Source: Bin55 sp028819195 (lineage in GTDB: Bacteria; Pseudomonadota; Gammaproteobacteria; Pseudomonadales; Azotimanducaceae). Taken from it: a stretch of DNA of 64,000 bases. Under the pieces are notes generated by a model. The model was not told the origin of the DNA. It worked only from the letters and a program-made list of their open reading frames with translations, and searched no databases. Location: contig JAPPMF010000015.1 in NCBI GenBank assembly GCA_028819195.1, positions 1-64,000 on the forward strand, in the 5' to 3' direction. The translations under genes and the position numbers were made by a program. Numbering within the stretch: position 1 is the first letter of the stretch; every line of letters starts with the position of its first letter. This document shows positions 16,784 to 26,095 of the stretch, one piece after another.

Positions 16784-18880
16784 ACTTGAAGTTTCTTCTA
16801 CTCCTGTTGTACTTTCCAATTCCAAGAGATCGGATACGACATGGGCAGTTTCAATAAGAATACCATCGGGATCGTCTTCAGTTTCCTTTCTTAAATTGTC
16901 CAGCGCATCCCACAAATCTTCAAGATTTTCTACGGGTTCTTTCCCTTTTGCCGTGAGTCTCGCGTTTTCTATAGAAAGTCGGTGTGCATCTCGCTGATCT
17001 TTCTCTGCGCGTCGCTTTTCTTCATTTAACGAGAATTCTTTCCGACGCCGGTCTTCTTTAATTCGATCCTCCACTGCCCGATAGTAGATAAAGTCTGGAT
17101 TATCGTCCGTCCTAAGCTGATGCCGCTCAATCAATTTTGGAATCAGTGGCGAGATGTCTGCTACCGGAAAATATTCCGGACCGTCGATGAGGTCGTAAGC
17201 TAAAGCATCTTCTAAACTACTCTCGCCGATTTGAGTTTCGTCAAAAAGATTCGGAAATGTGATATCCGGTACCACACCCTTGTGTTGGGTACTTTGACCC
17301 GAAACTCGATAAAACTTTGACTGAGTTACTTTTAATTGGCCATGCGGTTGTAACCCCAGAAGTTGTTGCACTGTACCTTTCCCAAAAGATCGGTTACCGA
17401 CGATGACACCTCTGCCATAGTCCTGAATCGCGCCTGCAAATATTTCTGATGCCGAGGCTGAGCGCCGATCAACAACCACCGCGAGCGGACCATCCCACTC
17501 AACACCTCGTTCCTGATCATGCAATATATCCGTGCGACGTTGCGAACTCTTGACCAAGACAGTCGGCCCTGTATCGATAAAGAGACCGGTAAGTTTTTGC
17601 GCTTCAACTAACGAACCACCACCGTTGCCACGAAGATCAATGATGAGTCCGTCCATTCCTTCTTCTTTGAGCTCCTGAATCAATTGACGGACGTCCCGAG
17701 TCGCACTTCTGTAGTCTCGTTCTCCACGTTGTTGCGCCGCGAAATCGATATACATAGACGGTAGATCAATCACACCAACATGCCTTGTAACCAGCTCTCC
17801 GGTCGGTGTATCTGTTGCCATAGTGATAAGTTTCTTCTGGGCAGCAGATTCGTGTAGGGGAACATCATCGCGTACGATGGCGACTACCCGGAGTTTATCG
17901 TCTTCGTCAAGTAATTGAAGATAAACCGTAGCACCCTTAGGGCCTCTAATCATGTCAACAACGTCGTCAAGACGCCAACCAATCACATCAATCAGTGGAC
18001 CATCTTCTTGTTGTCCAACCCCCACAATTCGATCTTTTTCAAACACTCCCCCGTGGCGCTGTGCGGGTCCACCTTCAATTAAATTCTCTATTACGACATA
18101 GTCATCGTCGATGCGTAGCATTGTGCCTATCCCTTGCAACGACAAGCTCATATTAATCTCAAAGTTTTCTTGGACTCTCGGCGCTAAATATGTCGTATGT
18201 GGATCAAACGTCTTTGTATAAGCATTGATGTATGTCGAAAATGCGTCTTCGGCATTCGTTTGCACACGTCGGCGTTCTAATTGCGTGTATCGTTTCTCTA
18301 ATGTCTCCATCAATTCTTCTTCATCGGACTCACTCAATTTCAGTCGAATGATCGCGTCGACAAGAATTTTTTCCCATAATTCATCGGCGGCTTCTGCATC
18401 AACTAACCATTCAGCCCCTTCACTCCGATCACGGATCACACCATCCGTCGTTAGATCGAAAGATTCAAGTCCTCTAGATAACCGCTCGAGTACCCAACCG
18501 TATCGTTCGTATCGTCGCTTACGTGTTAAATTGAATAATTCAAACCCCACATTTAAATCACCCTTTTTTAGAAAGTCGTCAAATGACTCTCGATACTGCT
18601 CATAGTGTTCGATATCTGAACTCAACAAAAATAATCGACTAGGATCCAACTCATCTAGATACCGTTCAAATACTTGTGATGAAATTTCGTCATCTAATCT
18701 CATCCTCTTCGTGACGTGGTGGTAGCGAACTGCGTCGACAACTTGTTTCGAAATTCGCGAGTGTACGTCTAAAGGTTTAAGTTCCTCGAGTTCTGAGGTT
18801 GGTGAATCAGCACCGTATACACAATAGCCAATAGTGACGAAAAGCAGAATAAAAATAGATTGAAACAATCGGTTACTCAT
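16778..18880 (-). CDS. prc: Carboxy-terminal (tail-specific) protease Prc
   Basis: A 700-residue periplasmic serine protease that trims or degrades envelope proteins, including cell-wall hydrolases in E. coli. It has a signal peptide (residues 1-23), an N-terminal helical domain, a PDZ domain at about 230-320 (around LQGIGTMLRIDDDYVVIENL), then the S41 protease core. The catalytic Ser is Ser478 in SASASEIF and the general base is Lys501 in FGKGTVQ, the same arrangement as E. coli Prc. A long charged C-terminal helical region follows. ATG start at 18880. It is convergent with the nitroreductase gene and overlaps its 3' end by 6 bases. Confidence 0.93.
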   Translation of the reverse strand: MSNRLFQSIFILLFVTIGYCVYGADSPTSELEELKPLDVHSRISKQVVDAVRYHHVTKRMRLDDEISSQVFERYLDELDPSRLFLLSSDIEHYEQYRESFDDFLKKGDLNVGFELFNLTRKRRYERYGWVLERLSRGLESFDLTTDGVIRDRSEGAEWLVDAEAADELWEKILVDAIIRLKLSESDEEELMETLEKRYTQLERRRVQTNAEDAFSTYINAYTKTFDPHTTYLAPRVQENFEINMSLSLQGIGTMLRIDDDYVVIENLIEGGPAQRHGGVFEKDRIVGVGQQEDGPLIDVIGWRLDDVVDMIRGPKGATVYLQLLDEDDKLRVVAIVRDDVPLHESAAQKKLITMATDTPTGELVTRHVGVIDLPSMYIDFAAQQRGERDYRSATRDVRQLIQELKEEGMDGLIIDLRGNGGGSLVEAQKLTGLFIDTGPTVLVKSSQRRTDILHDQERGVEWDGPLAVVVDRRSASASEIFAGAIQDYGRGVIVGNRSFGKGTVQQLLGLQPHGQLKVTQSKFYRVSGQSTQHKGVVPDITFPNLFDETQIGESSLEDALAYDLIDGPEYFPVADISPLIPKLIERHQLRTDDNPDFIYYRAVEDRIKEDRRRKEFSLNEEKRRAEKDQRDAHRLSIENARLTAKGKEPVENLEDLWDALDNLRKETEDDPDGILIETAHVVSDLLELESTTGVEETSSL

Positions 18881-19025
18881 TAGTTATCCTAAGTTAGTCT
18901 GGAGTTTGGGTGTTAAACCTTTGTAAATTTTATAGTAACAAGGGGATAATTCGTACACAACATCAATGTTTATCGATGTTTGTGAGTTTCTTCAGATTAA
19001 ATGATGAGTACGTGAGTTGAAAAAG

Positions 19026-19766
19026 TTACAACAAGTATGTGAAGAAACGCCGGAACCTAGGTCTCAGCGGAATCCCATCGTGCCCTTTGAAATCGATCGA
19101 AAAGGCAATCGTATGCGCCCGTCCAATGATTCGATCTCGTTCTATAAGGCCAATTCTTCGGGAATCTCGACTGTTATCTCGGTTATCTCCCATGATAAAG
19201 TACTCGTCTGTACCCAGCGTAATCGGTCCGAAACTGGAATCTCTTGAAGTATGTCGTGGAATCCACTTCACGATCCGAACTTCGTCAAAAATCGTCTCCC
19301 AAAAGTAAAGGTCATTCCCTGGCGGTGGTAGATTTAAAGACCGAACCTCTGCTTCCGTTACTTGAACGTATGTTGCCTCGGTGGCGTTGATGATCAATCG
19401 ATTCTGACGCAACTCAACTGTATCTCCCGGTATACCAATCACTCGTTTGATTAATAGTTGATTTTGGTCTTCTTCTGGACTATCGACTGTTACAATATCA
19501 CCACGATTGGGGTCACTCCAACGGAATATACGCTTGAAACTGAAAGGCCACCTGATATCGTATGCAATTTTGTCGACGACGACTCTATCACCACCAATAA
19601 TTCCCGGGTTCATACTTCCCGTCGGCACATGATTCCAATCTGCAAAAACCGAGCGAAAAATCAGCATTAGAACGATAAAAATAAGAAGACTTCGCCAACC
19701 GACCCAAATATTTTTAAGACGGGTTTTCCAATTTCGATTTGGATTTTGAGTAGGGCGCTTATTCAT
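19026..19766 (-). CDS. lepB: Signal peptidase I
   Basis: A 246-residue inner-membrane protease that removes signal peptides from exported proteins. Only one membrane segment is visible (about residues 26-42), whereas E. coli LepB has two. The catalytic Ser51 lies in VPTGSMNPG and the Lys107 base in LLIKRVIGIPGD. The family's GDNRDNSRDSR box is present near the C-terminus. It is not next to lepA or rnc, its frequent partners, but is upstream of prc in the same direction. Confidence 0.92.
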   Translation of the reverse strand: MNKRPTQNPNRNWKTRLKNIWVGWRSLLIFIVLMLIFRSVFADWNHVPTGSMNPGIIGGDRVVVDKIAYDIRWPFSFKRIFRWSDPNRGDIVTVDSPEEDQNQLLIKRVIGIPGDTVELRQNRLIINATEATYVQVTEAEVRSLNLPPPGNDLYFWETIFDEVRIVKWIPRHTSRDSSFGPITLGTDEYFIMGDNRDNSRDSRRIGLIERDRIIGRAHTIAFSIDFKGHDGIPLRPRFRRFFTYLL

Positions 19767-19813
19767 TTTGATTGCTTTCTGAATTGCGAATCAACGGGAT
19801 TCTGTGTTAACAC

Positions 19814-20119
19814 TCAACTTTTGGGTTGTTTTGATTCAATCTGCGCGATTTGACTTGTTGAAGCTGGTATTTGAAATCGTTCTTTCCATTCTTCGTAAGG
19901 CATGCCATATACAATTTCTCTTGCCGCTTCGTAGTCAATCTGTTTGCCGATTTCCGCTGCGGCTGCTACGTACCACTTGGATAAACAATTCCGACAGAAT
20001 CCGGCTAAATTCATCAGGTCAATATTCTGGACATCTTTCCGTGCATCGAAATGCTGTAGCAATTTTCGAAAAACTTGAGATTCAATGCGTATTGTTGTTG
20101 AAATTGATTCGTTTGACAC
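19814..20119 (-). CDS. DUF1244 family protein
   Basis: A 101-residue cytoplasmic protein matching the DUF1244 family: RKLLQHFDARKDVQNIDLMN, then LAGFCRNCLSKWY, then VYGMPYEEWKERFQ. The Cys pair in FCRNCL is characteristic. Members are widespread in proteobacteria and of unknown function; length is near the usual. It lies upstream of lepB in the same orientation and diverges from the terC remnant. Confidence 0.88.
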   Translation of the reverse strand: MSNESISTTIRIESQVFRKLLQHFDARKDVQNIDLMNLAGFCRNCLSKWYVAAAAEIGKQIDYEAAREIVYGMPYEEWKERFQIPASTSQIAQIESKQPKS

Positions 20120-20207
20120 AATTCTATTAACACCTCCACAGGCTGTTCTACGGTAGTATGAATTCTAATTTATAAATTCTTGCTGCTCACCAACATAAAC
20201 TTTCTTA

Positions 20208-20807
20208 ATGGACTTTCTATTCAGCTATGAACTCTTGGCGGCATTAGTCACGCTCACGACTCTTGAGATCATTCTCATCTCCGTACTCACCAATAAATTA
20301 CCACCTAAACAACGCGTCAGAGCGTGTATTGTGGGTCTCAGTGTGGCGATGTTAGCAAGGATCATGTTATTGTTCTCGATCATTTGGTTAATGCAACTTA
20401 CGGACATCCTATTTACGATCGCAGAGCGTGCATTTTCACGAAAAGATTGATTTTGATGGCTGGAGGTCTATTTCTAATTTTCAAAGCATCCCGTGAAATA
20501 CATAACTCTTTGGAAAGATCGACGAAGTTCTCCCTCCAAAGTCAAGTATGAAAGCTACCTTGCGGTAATTTTGCAGATTGGATTCATCGACATGGTGTTT
20601 ACTTTCGCTTCAGTTCTTACGGCGATTGGACTGTTCGACATCATTGGTGTAATGGTAACTGCTATCGTCATCGCTATTTTGGTCATAATGCTAGCAGCGG
20701 GTCCGATTACTCGGTCTAGGAAGAAGCATCCATGGGTCGGTTGTCTCGCAAAAACACTAAACAATCTTTCGTCGATCGATCTGGCGAGAAGTAGTACCCG
20801 TCGGCAT
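20208..20807 (+). pseudogene. TerC-family membrane protein, decayed
   Basis: Three consecutive pieces in different frames align to one TerC/YoaE-type membrane protein. They are 20208-20449 (ending ERAFSRKD), then LILMAGGLFLIFKASREIHNSLE in a second frame, then from about 20540 in a third frame ESYLAVILQIGFIDMVFTF and on. Key acidic motifs are gone: LEI.LGIDNIIFIS is reduced to LEIILISVL by loss of about seven residues, and the usual SLDS is FAS. The last 70 or so residues are missing, and the end runs into the 3' part of yaaA on the other strand. Two frameshifts, two lost motifs and truncation make loss of function nearly certain. Confidence 0.82.
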
Positions 20808-21501
20808 TAAATGCTTTGATTCCACTGATGGTTTCGCTACGGTTCATGACAATGTGACGAGCGAGTAAACCGCGTGCTTTTTTTCCAAAGTAACTCATGA
20901 AACGGTAGTCATCTTGGTACCGGTCCAGGAACGTACACTTAATCACTCGATAGTTCAGAAGTTGCTCAACAGAAGGACTAAAATATTCACTTGAAGCTAG
21001 GTTGACAACAATCGGCTTACGATGCACGGATAGTTCCGAATTTAAAGTGTCAGCAATCGTGGTACTCCAATATTCGTATAACGACTTTTCGTCGGCTATA
21101 CGCAAGGACGTCCCCATTTCAAGTCTATAGGGATGAATCAAATCCATTGGTCTTAAAATACCATAAAGTCCAGACAAAATTCGCAAGCGACGTTGGGCCG
21201 ACGTGAAATCACGTTCATTAAAAGCTTCTGGATTCAAACCTAAATACACATCGCCGCGAAAAGAAAGTATCGCTGGACGTGCGTTTTTCAGACTCAAAGT
21301 CCAATTTTGGTATCTTTCCACATTAAGAGTCCCAAGCTTTTGATTCACGTTCATTTTCTCTGCAATAGTGTCAGCATCGAGTGTTTGCAGATTGGCTATG
21401 AGCTTTGCAGCACGTTCGAGAAATAGGGGTTCAGACTTCTTACGAGTTGGTAGTGGAGATTTGAAGTCAAGGGTTTTCGAAGGAGAGAGAACTGTTAGCA
21501 T
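20716..21501 (-). CDS. yaaA: Peroxide stress protein YaaA (DUF328)
   Basis: A 261-residue cytoplasmic protein of the YaaA family, which in E. coli limits free iron and DNA damage during peroxide stress and binds DNA. Signature blocks are LSPSKTLDF at the N-terminus, ILSFRGDVYLGL, LRILSGLYGILRPMDLIHPYRLEMGT, VVNLASSEYF and the basic KKARGLLARHIV near the end. Length is typical. Its 3' end overlaps the remnant of terC on the other strand. It is divergent from the PP2C gene with a 211-base gap. Confidence 0.92.
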   Translation of the reverse strand: MLTVLSPSKTLDFKSPLPTRKKSEPLFLERAAKLIANLQTLDADTIAEKMNVNQKLGTLNVERYQNWTLSLKNARPAILSFRGDVYLGLNPEAFNERDFTSAQRRLRILSGLYGILRPMDLIHPYRLEMGTSLRIADEKSLYEYWSTTIADTLNSELSVHRKPIVVNLASSEYFSPSVEQLLNYRVIKCTFLDRYQDDYRFMSYFGKKARGLLARHIVMNRSETISGIKAFNADGYYFSPDRSTKDCLVFLRDNRPMDASS

Positions 21502-21712
21502 AAGTTAGGATTTGTTATTATTTACGTATTCGGTGTGTGTTATACACTATTAAATCTTGAGAATTGCACCTTGTGACACCGCACGGAGTGAAGGAATATT
21601 ATCCCCAAATCGCACTCGACGAGGACCAAATTTCAAGAATTAGACATTTAAAGGTATCAAGGAAGATCAATTTCGTCCCTTCGTTCACGATGAATTTTAG
21701 GGACTAGCTCTC

Positions 21713-22429
21713 ATGGAAACCCGAGGTAAATCATGGGTGGGACGCGTACGAAGTCGAAACGAGGATGTGTACAGTGTCCGACCGGAATTTAGATTTTTAG
21801 CGGTTGCCGATGGTATGGGTGGAACTTCAGCCGGTCATATAGCGTCACGGATCACCATTGATGAAGTCTCAGAAAGTCTATATGAAATCAGTAAGGCTAG
21901 ACCAATCGAAGCTAATGATTTGGTCGAGGCTGTTGTTAAAGCGAATCAAACCGTTTACGAACGCGGTCAAATGTATACCGACTTTGCTGGTATGGGTACA
22001 ACTATTGTCTCGGCATTTATCAATGGTAGTAAAGGAATTTTTTGTCATGTCGGCGATTCTCGAGCATATTTGTTTCGCAAGAAGGAATTAACTAGGATTA
22101 CAAGAGACCATTCGGTAGTTCAAGAACTCGTCGACAGTGGAGAAATGACAATGGAACAAGCGCAGCGAGCACCCAACAAAAATCTCATCACTCGGTCGAT
22201 TGGTCCGAAACCAGAAGTACAACCAGAAATAACGCTGCAGGAATTACACGACGGTGATGTACTTATGCTGTGTAGTGATGGTGTATCGGATTTTGTACCG
22301 GACGACGAGATACGTGAGGTAATGGATGCACATTCTCATAATTTACGGTTTTTAGCGTCTATGTTGATTGAAACCGCCGATAAACACGGAAGTACTGATA
22401 ACATCACAACCGTTGTCGCGAAAGTATGA
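21713..22429 (+). CDS. PP2C-family protein serine/threonine phosphatase
   Basis: A 238-residue soluble phosphatase of the bacterial Stp/PrpC type. Metal-binding and catalytic motifs are visible in order: R14-SRNED (motif 1), VADGMGGTSAGHIAS, CHVGDSRAYLFR, ITRDHSVVQELVDSG, LMLCSDGVSDFV and TDNITTVVAKV. It dephosphorylates Ser/Thr (and sometimes phospho-Arg or His) proteins using two metal ions. No partner kinase is in the window. ATG start; the BolA gene follows 36 bases after the stop. Confidence 0.9.
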   Translation: METRGKSWVGRVRSRNEDVYSVRPEFRFLAVADGMGGTSAGHIASRITIDEVSESLYEISKARPIEANDLVEAVVKANQTVYERGQMYTDFAGMGTTIVSAFINGSKGIFCHVGDSRAYLFRKKELTRITRDHSVVQELVDSGEMTMEQAQRAPNKNLITRSIGPKPEVQPEITLQELHDGDVLMLCSDGVSDFVPDDEIREVMDAHSHNLRFLASMLIETADKHGSTDNITTVVAKV

Positions 22430-22465
22430 ATCGCGCCGAGAGTTGTACGGAATTACCAAAAGAAC

Positions 22466-22789
22466 GTGAACATCCAGGCTATTCTTGAAGAAAAACTGTC
22501 GACCCTTAAACCGACATATCTAGAGGTGATCAATGAGAGTGGGAATCACAACGTACCAGCAGGTTCACAATCTCACTTTAAAGTTGTGGTCGTTTGCCCC
22601 GACTTCGCCAACCTGCGACCCGTACAACGCCACCGTCGCGTTTATGAGTTGTGCGCAGATGAACTTGACGGTCCAATCCATGCACTCTCGCTGCATCTGT
22701 ATTCGATTGAAGAGTGGTCTGCACAAGGTCAAACCGCGGTTAAATCTCCACCTTGTCGCGGTGGTTCAAAATTCGAACGTGAGGATTGA
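22466..22789 (+). CDS. BolA-family protein
   Basis: A 107-residue protein with the BolA fold pattern: an N-terminal helix, SHFKVVVVCPDFANLRPVQRHRRVYELCADEL in the centre and the IHALSLHLYSIEEW C-terminal strand. BolA proteins work with monothiol glutaredoxins in iron-sulfur trafficking and some act as transcription regulators. The central R-x-x-RHR-xVY motif is intact. GTG start at 22466, 36 bases downstream of the phosphatase gene. The tail after EEW, which includes a PPCRGG segment, is probably disordered. Confidence 0.88.
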   Translation: MNIQAILEEKLSTLKPTYLEVINESGNHNVPAGSQSHFKVVVVCPDFANLRPVQRHRRVYELCADELDGPIHALSLHLYSIEEWSAQGQTAVKSPPCRGGSKFERED

Positions 22790-22798
22790 GCGGAATCT

Positions 22799-23701
22799 GT
22801 GTTCGTAGGTTCGTTCTATCAGTTTATACCCCTAGTTGAGCTAAGTCGGTTACAAAACGACATTCAACAAATATTGCAAGCTCGGGACGTCGTCGGTACG
22901 CTACTCATAGCACGGGAAGGAATTAACGCCTCCGTAGCTCATACTGACAAAGACCGTCTGATTAATGTGATTGAAAACATAACGGAGTTGCATGGTCGGT
23001 TTAAATTTAAACCGATTTTTTCAACTGCTCGAAATGAAATCGTTTTCGACACATTACAAGTAAACATTCGTACTAGGATTGTCACTTCGGCGCAAGAATA
23101 TGACTTTTCGTTGCCAATATCACCGCGAGTTAGTGCCTCACAATGGGATAGATTATTGAATGACGAAGAAGTGTTAGTACTTGACATTAGAAATCACTAT
23201 GAGTCGCGCATCGGAAGATTTACTAATGCACAAACTCTAGATACTCAAACTTTCGCAGAAATCCCAGAACAGCTATTGAAAGACCTCAATGCTGATAAGG
23301 AAAAAACAATTGCGACGTACTGTACCGGAGGTATTCGGTGTGAAAAGGTTAATCAAATATTGACTGCAAACGGCTTCCGAAATGTACTTCAACTCGACCG
23401 AGGTATTCTGGGTTATTTTGACTCGACGGAAAATTCCACTCAATGGCAAGGAGAGTGTTTTGTGTTTGATAAACGTGTTTCTGTTACTCCTCAGTTGACC
23501 CAAGGCACGGCAACTTTGTGCATAGCCTGTCGTGCGCCTCTATTACCGATGGACCTAAATACGGATTGTTTCGAGTATGGGATTAGCTGCCCGTATTGTG
23601 TCAACGAATTGACTGTCGAGAGAAGAAGTGCCTTGGAAGAGCGGTTGTTTCAATTGCAACTAGCTGAGGAACGAGCAGCTGTTACATTCGGAAACCAATA
23701 G
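22799..23701 (+). CDS. trhO: tRNA uridine(34) hydroxylase, rhodanese-like (TrhO/YceA)
   Basis: A 300-residue protein of the YceA/TrhO family, which hydroxylates U34 of tRNA with molecular oxygen as the first step to cmo5U or mcmo5U. The N-terminal acylphosphatase-like domain has GTLLIAREGINASVA. The rhodanese domain carries the active-site Cys in ATYCTGGIRCEK, and a Cys-rich C-terminal region (LCIACRAPL ... CPYCV) follows. GTG start at 22799. It precedes ttcA, another tRNA-modification gene, by nine bases, so the two are probably co-expressed. Confidence 0.9.
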   Translation: MFVGSFYQFIPLVELSRLQNDIQQILQARDVVGTLLIAREGINASVAHTDKDRLINVIENITELHGRFKFKPIFSTARNEIVFDTLQVNIRTRIVTSAQEYDFSLPISPRVSASQWDRLLNDEEVLVLDIRNHYESRIGRFTNAQTLDTQTFAEIPEQLLKDLNADKEKTIATYCTGGIRCEKVNQILTANGFRNVLQLDRGILGYFDSTENSTQWQGECFVFDKRVSVTPQLTQGTATLCIACRAPLLPMDLNTDCFEYGISCPYCVNELTVERRSALEERLFQLQLAEERAAVTFGNQ

Positions 23702-23710
23702 GAAAAATTC

Positions 23711-24601
23711 ATGCCGCAACCTGCCGCTGTTCCAGTTTTACAAACTACACTTCAACCGAGTCGTCCTCCACAAACTAAAAAGCAAACCAATGAATTGAAC
23801 AAAATTGCCAAAAAGCTTCGTCGCTTAGTCGGCCAAGCAATACAAGACTACTCGATGATCCGGGACCAAGATCGAGTAATGGTATGTTTATCTGGTGGCA
23901 AAGATTCCTATACACTTCTTGATGTCTTAGTCTCGTTGCAGCGCAATGCGCCCGTATCATTTTCAATTGTAGCAGTTAATCTAAACCAAAAACAACCTGA
24001 TTTTCCGACAGAAGTTCTACCTCGATATTTGGCCAAACTAGGCATTGAGTACGAGATTGTCGAAGAAGATACCTATTCCATCACGACGGCGGTAACACCC
24101 GAAGGTAAAACCTTCTGTCCTATTTGTTCGCGCTTACGTCGCGGTATTTTGTACAAGACCGCAGCACGACTAAAAGCTACAAAAATCGCGTTGGGGCATC
24201 ACCTCGATGATGTCGTCGAAACATTATTTTTGAATATGTTTTTCGGTGGTACACTCAAAGCTATGCCGCCGAACCTAGTCTCAGACGACCGGTCACAACA
24301 GGTTATTCGACCACTTTACTATGTTCGTGAGAAGTTAATTCAGCGTTATTCGAATATAGTCGATCATCCGATTATTCCTTGTAATTTATGCGGCTCACAA
24401 GAAAATTCACAGCGGTTAGTAATCAAAGAATTACTTGCTGATTGGGATCGGCGATTTCCTAACCGAGTCGAAAGTGTGGCACGTTCAATCCGAAACATTC
24501 GACCGTCGCGCCTCGGCGATCCAAATTTGTTTGCTTTTCAAGATTTGTGTACTCAATCCAGACTCCACAATGTCAGAGAAGAATACAGACACTCCCCCTA
24601 A
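23711..24601 (+). CDS. ttcA: tRNA 2-thiocytidine(32) synthetase TtcA
   Basis: A 296-residue iron-sulfur enzyme that thiolates C32 of certain tRNAs using ATP. The PP-loop SGGKDS is at residues 61-66. The conserved cysteines for the 4Fe-4S cluster are in TFCPICSRLRRG, with a third Cys pair in IPCNLCGSQEN. The LGHHLDDVVETLFLNMFFGG block is typical. The N-terminal 30 residues are Pro- and Gln-rich and not conserved. The 3' end overlaps the next small gene by 32 bases in a different frame. Confidence 0.93.
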   Translation: MPQPAAVPVLQTTLQPSRPPQTKKQTNELNKIAKKLRRLVGQAIQDYSMIRDQDRVMVCLSGGKDSYTLLDVLVSLQRNAPVSFSIVAVNLNQKQPDFPTEVLPRYLAKLGIEYEIVEEDTYSITTAVTPEGKTFCPICSRLRRGILYKTAARLKATKIALGHHLDDVVETLFLNMFFGGTLKAMPPNLVSDDRSQQVIRPLYYVREKLIQRYSNIVDHPIIPCNLCGSQENSQRLVIKELLADWDRRFPNRVESVARSIRNIRPSRLGDPNLFAFQDLCTQSRLHNVREEYRHSP

Positions 24602-24821
24602 CAATCTAATAATTCCATACACGAGTTTGTCTGAACTTGCGTTAACTGGAATTATTGATGAGTATATTTCCCGAGACAGTTCGTTCCAAGACGGAACTCT
24701 CCAAGTCAAAAGAGAACGGGTACTACAAGGACTAAAAAACAACGACCTTTTGATTACCTACTCCGTTCGCGAGCAATCAACAAACATCAGAACACGCTTA
24801 GAGATGAGTGAACATCTATAA
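24570..24821 (+). CDS. YheU/UPF0270-like small protein
   Basis: An 83-residue protein whose core LIIPYTSLSELALTGIIDEYISRD ... VLQGLKNNDLLITYS fits the UPF0270 (YheU) family of small cytoplasmic proteins of unknown function found in gammaproteobacteria. The start was set at ATG 24570, inside the end of ttcA, because the family begins with this IPY motif; a longer frame upstream is only a shadow of ttcA. ccmA starts 15 bases after its stop. Confidence 0.75.
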   Translation: MSEKNTDTPPNNLIIPYTSLSELALTGIIDEYISRDSSFQDGTLQVKRERVLQGLKNNDLLITYSVREQSTNIRTRLEMSEHL

Positions 24822-24836
24822 ACATGTTGACTTAAG

Positions 24837-25430
24837 ATGAGTACTTTGCTCTTAAACGCGCGAAATATCTCTTGGAGAATCGGTGGGCGTACGCTTTTTT
24901 CCGGAATCGATTTCAGCGTTCGCACAGGAGAAGCGTTAGAACTTAGAGGACCTAACGGAAGCGGTAAATCGACACTACTGAGATTACTTGCAAAATTTCA
25001 ACAACCGCACGAAGGAATCGTGCAACTAAATACTCGTCGTGTCGGTTTTTTAGGACATAAACCCGGTCTATCTGGACTACTGTCGGTGTTTGAGAATGTC
25101 AAATGGTATTGTACTCTCGCGAAAGTCCACTACACGGATACTGAACTTGAAGATCGGTTACACCAGTTTGGATTGACTCACGAAAAACAGGCACTTGTAC
25201 AAGAATTGTCTACGGGTCAAGTTAGAAGATGTGCCCTGTTGTGTCTTAGCCTTGCACAATACAATCTCTGGCTACTAGATGAACCAACGGCAGCGTTAGA
25301 TAGTCGGGGGATTTCGCTAACGCAAAATCTAATCGAGCAACATAGAAAAAACGCTGGGGCCGTAGTTATGGCGACTCACTCGACAGACCCAATACCTGAA
25401 GCCACTACAGTCGAACTCAACGTCAAGTGA
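24837..25430 (+). CDS. ccmA: Haem exporter ATPase CcmA
   Basis: A 197-residue ABC ATPase, first gene of the cytochrome c maturation operon. With CcmB and CcmC it drives release of haem-loaded CcmE. Walker A GPNGSGKST, a signature-like LSTGQVRRCALLCL, Walker B LWLLDEPTAALD and the switch His in ATHST are present. The short length and the LSTGQ signature are typical of CcmA. Its stop overlaps the ccmB GTG start by four bases. Confidence 0.93.
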   Translation: MSTLLLNARNISWRIGGRTLFSGIDFSVRTGEALELRGPNGSGKSTLLRLLAKFQQPHEGIVQLNTRRVGFLGHKPGLSGLLSVFENVKWYCTLAKVHYTDTELEDRLHQFGLTHEKQALVQELSTGQVRRCALLCLSLAQYNLWLLDEPTAALDSRGISLTQNLIEQHRKNAGAVVMATHSTDPIPEATTVELNVK

Positions 25431-26095
25431 ACTTGTACTTAGGACTGATACAACGAGAATTGCTAATCGGAATTCGCTCTGGTTCGGAAGCGCTTGTACC
25501 AGTAGCGTTTTTCGCCTTGGTCATATTTGTGTTTGCACTGACATTCGGTACCGAGAAAGAACTCCTTGCTCGTTGTACGATTCCAATTCTCTGGATCACG
25601 GCGCTATTTGCCAATACGTTGAGTTTGGATAACCTGTTTAAACGCGATCACGACGATGGCACCCTAGCGCTTACCTTACTCAGCTTCCGTCCATCAATAC
25701 CGATAATCGTAGTAAAACTTGTAATCCACTGGACAATAACGGCATTACCTATTTGTTTATTCGCCCCTTTAATTGGAAAGATGTTTGGATTGTCTTGGGA
25801 AGCTGCGGTACTTGCTGGTGGAACACTTGGAATCGGAACCTTGTCAATGACTCTCATTGGTGCGCTAGTTGCCGCGTTACTGATAGGCGTCGAGAGAGGT
25901 GGTCAAGTTCTACTTCTAATCGTCGTGCCGATTTACCTTCCTGTGTTGCTACTAGGAATTGGAATCTCAACGTTGCACGCGCAGGGAATGACTTACAGTT
26001 CTCCACTTCTAGGTAGTCTAGCCATCCTATCTGCTGGGATCACTTGCGTACCATTAGCCTTAAAACCACTGTTAAAAACCGCCCAAGATTCCTGA
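25427..26095 (+). CDS. ccmB: Haem exporter permease CcmB
   Basis: A 222-residue inner-membrane protein with six hydrophobic segments. It begins LIQRELLIGIRSGSEALVPVAFFALVI, the conserved CcmB N-terminus, and carries the LFKRDHDDGTLALTLLS loop. The GTG start overlaps ccmA by four bases and the stop overlaps the ccmC ATG. It partners CcmA and CcmC in the haem-handling complex. Confidence 0.93.
   Translation: MNLYLGLIQRELLIGIRSGSEALVPVAFFALVIFVFALTFGTEKELLARCTIPILWITALFANTLSLDNLFKRDHDDGTLALTLLSFRPSIPIIVVKLVIHWTITALPICLFAPLIGKMFGLSWEAAVLAGGTLGIGTLSMTLIGALVAALLIGVERGGQVLLLIVVPIYLPVLLLGIGISTLHAQGMTYSSPLLGSLAILSAGITCVPLALKPLLKTAQDS

Noticed and set aside
24435..24569. Upstream extension of the YheU-like gene
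   Set aside because: It is ttcA sequence read in another frame; the family starts at ATG 24570.
26044..26094. Upstream extension of ccmC
   Set aside because: It lies within ccmB in another frame and is unlike the CcmC N-terminus.
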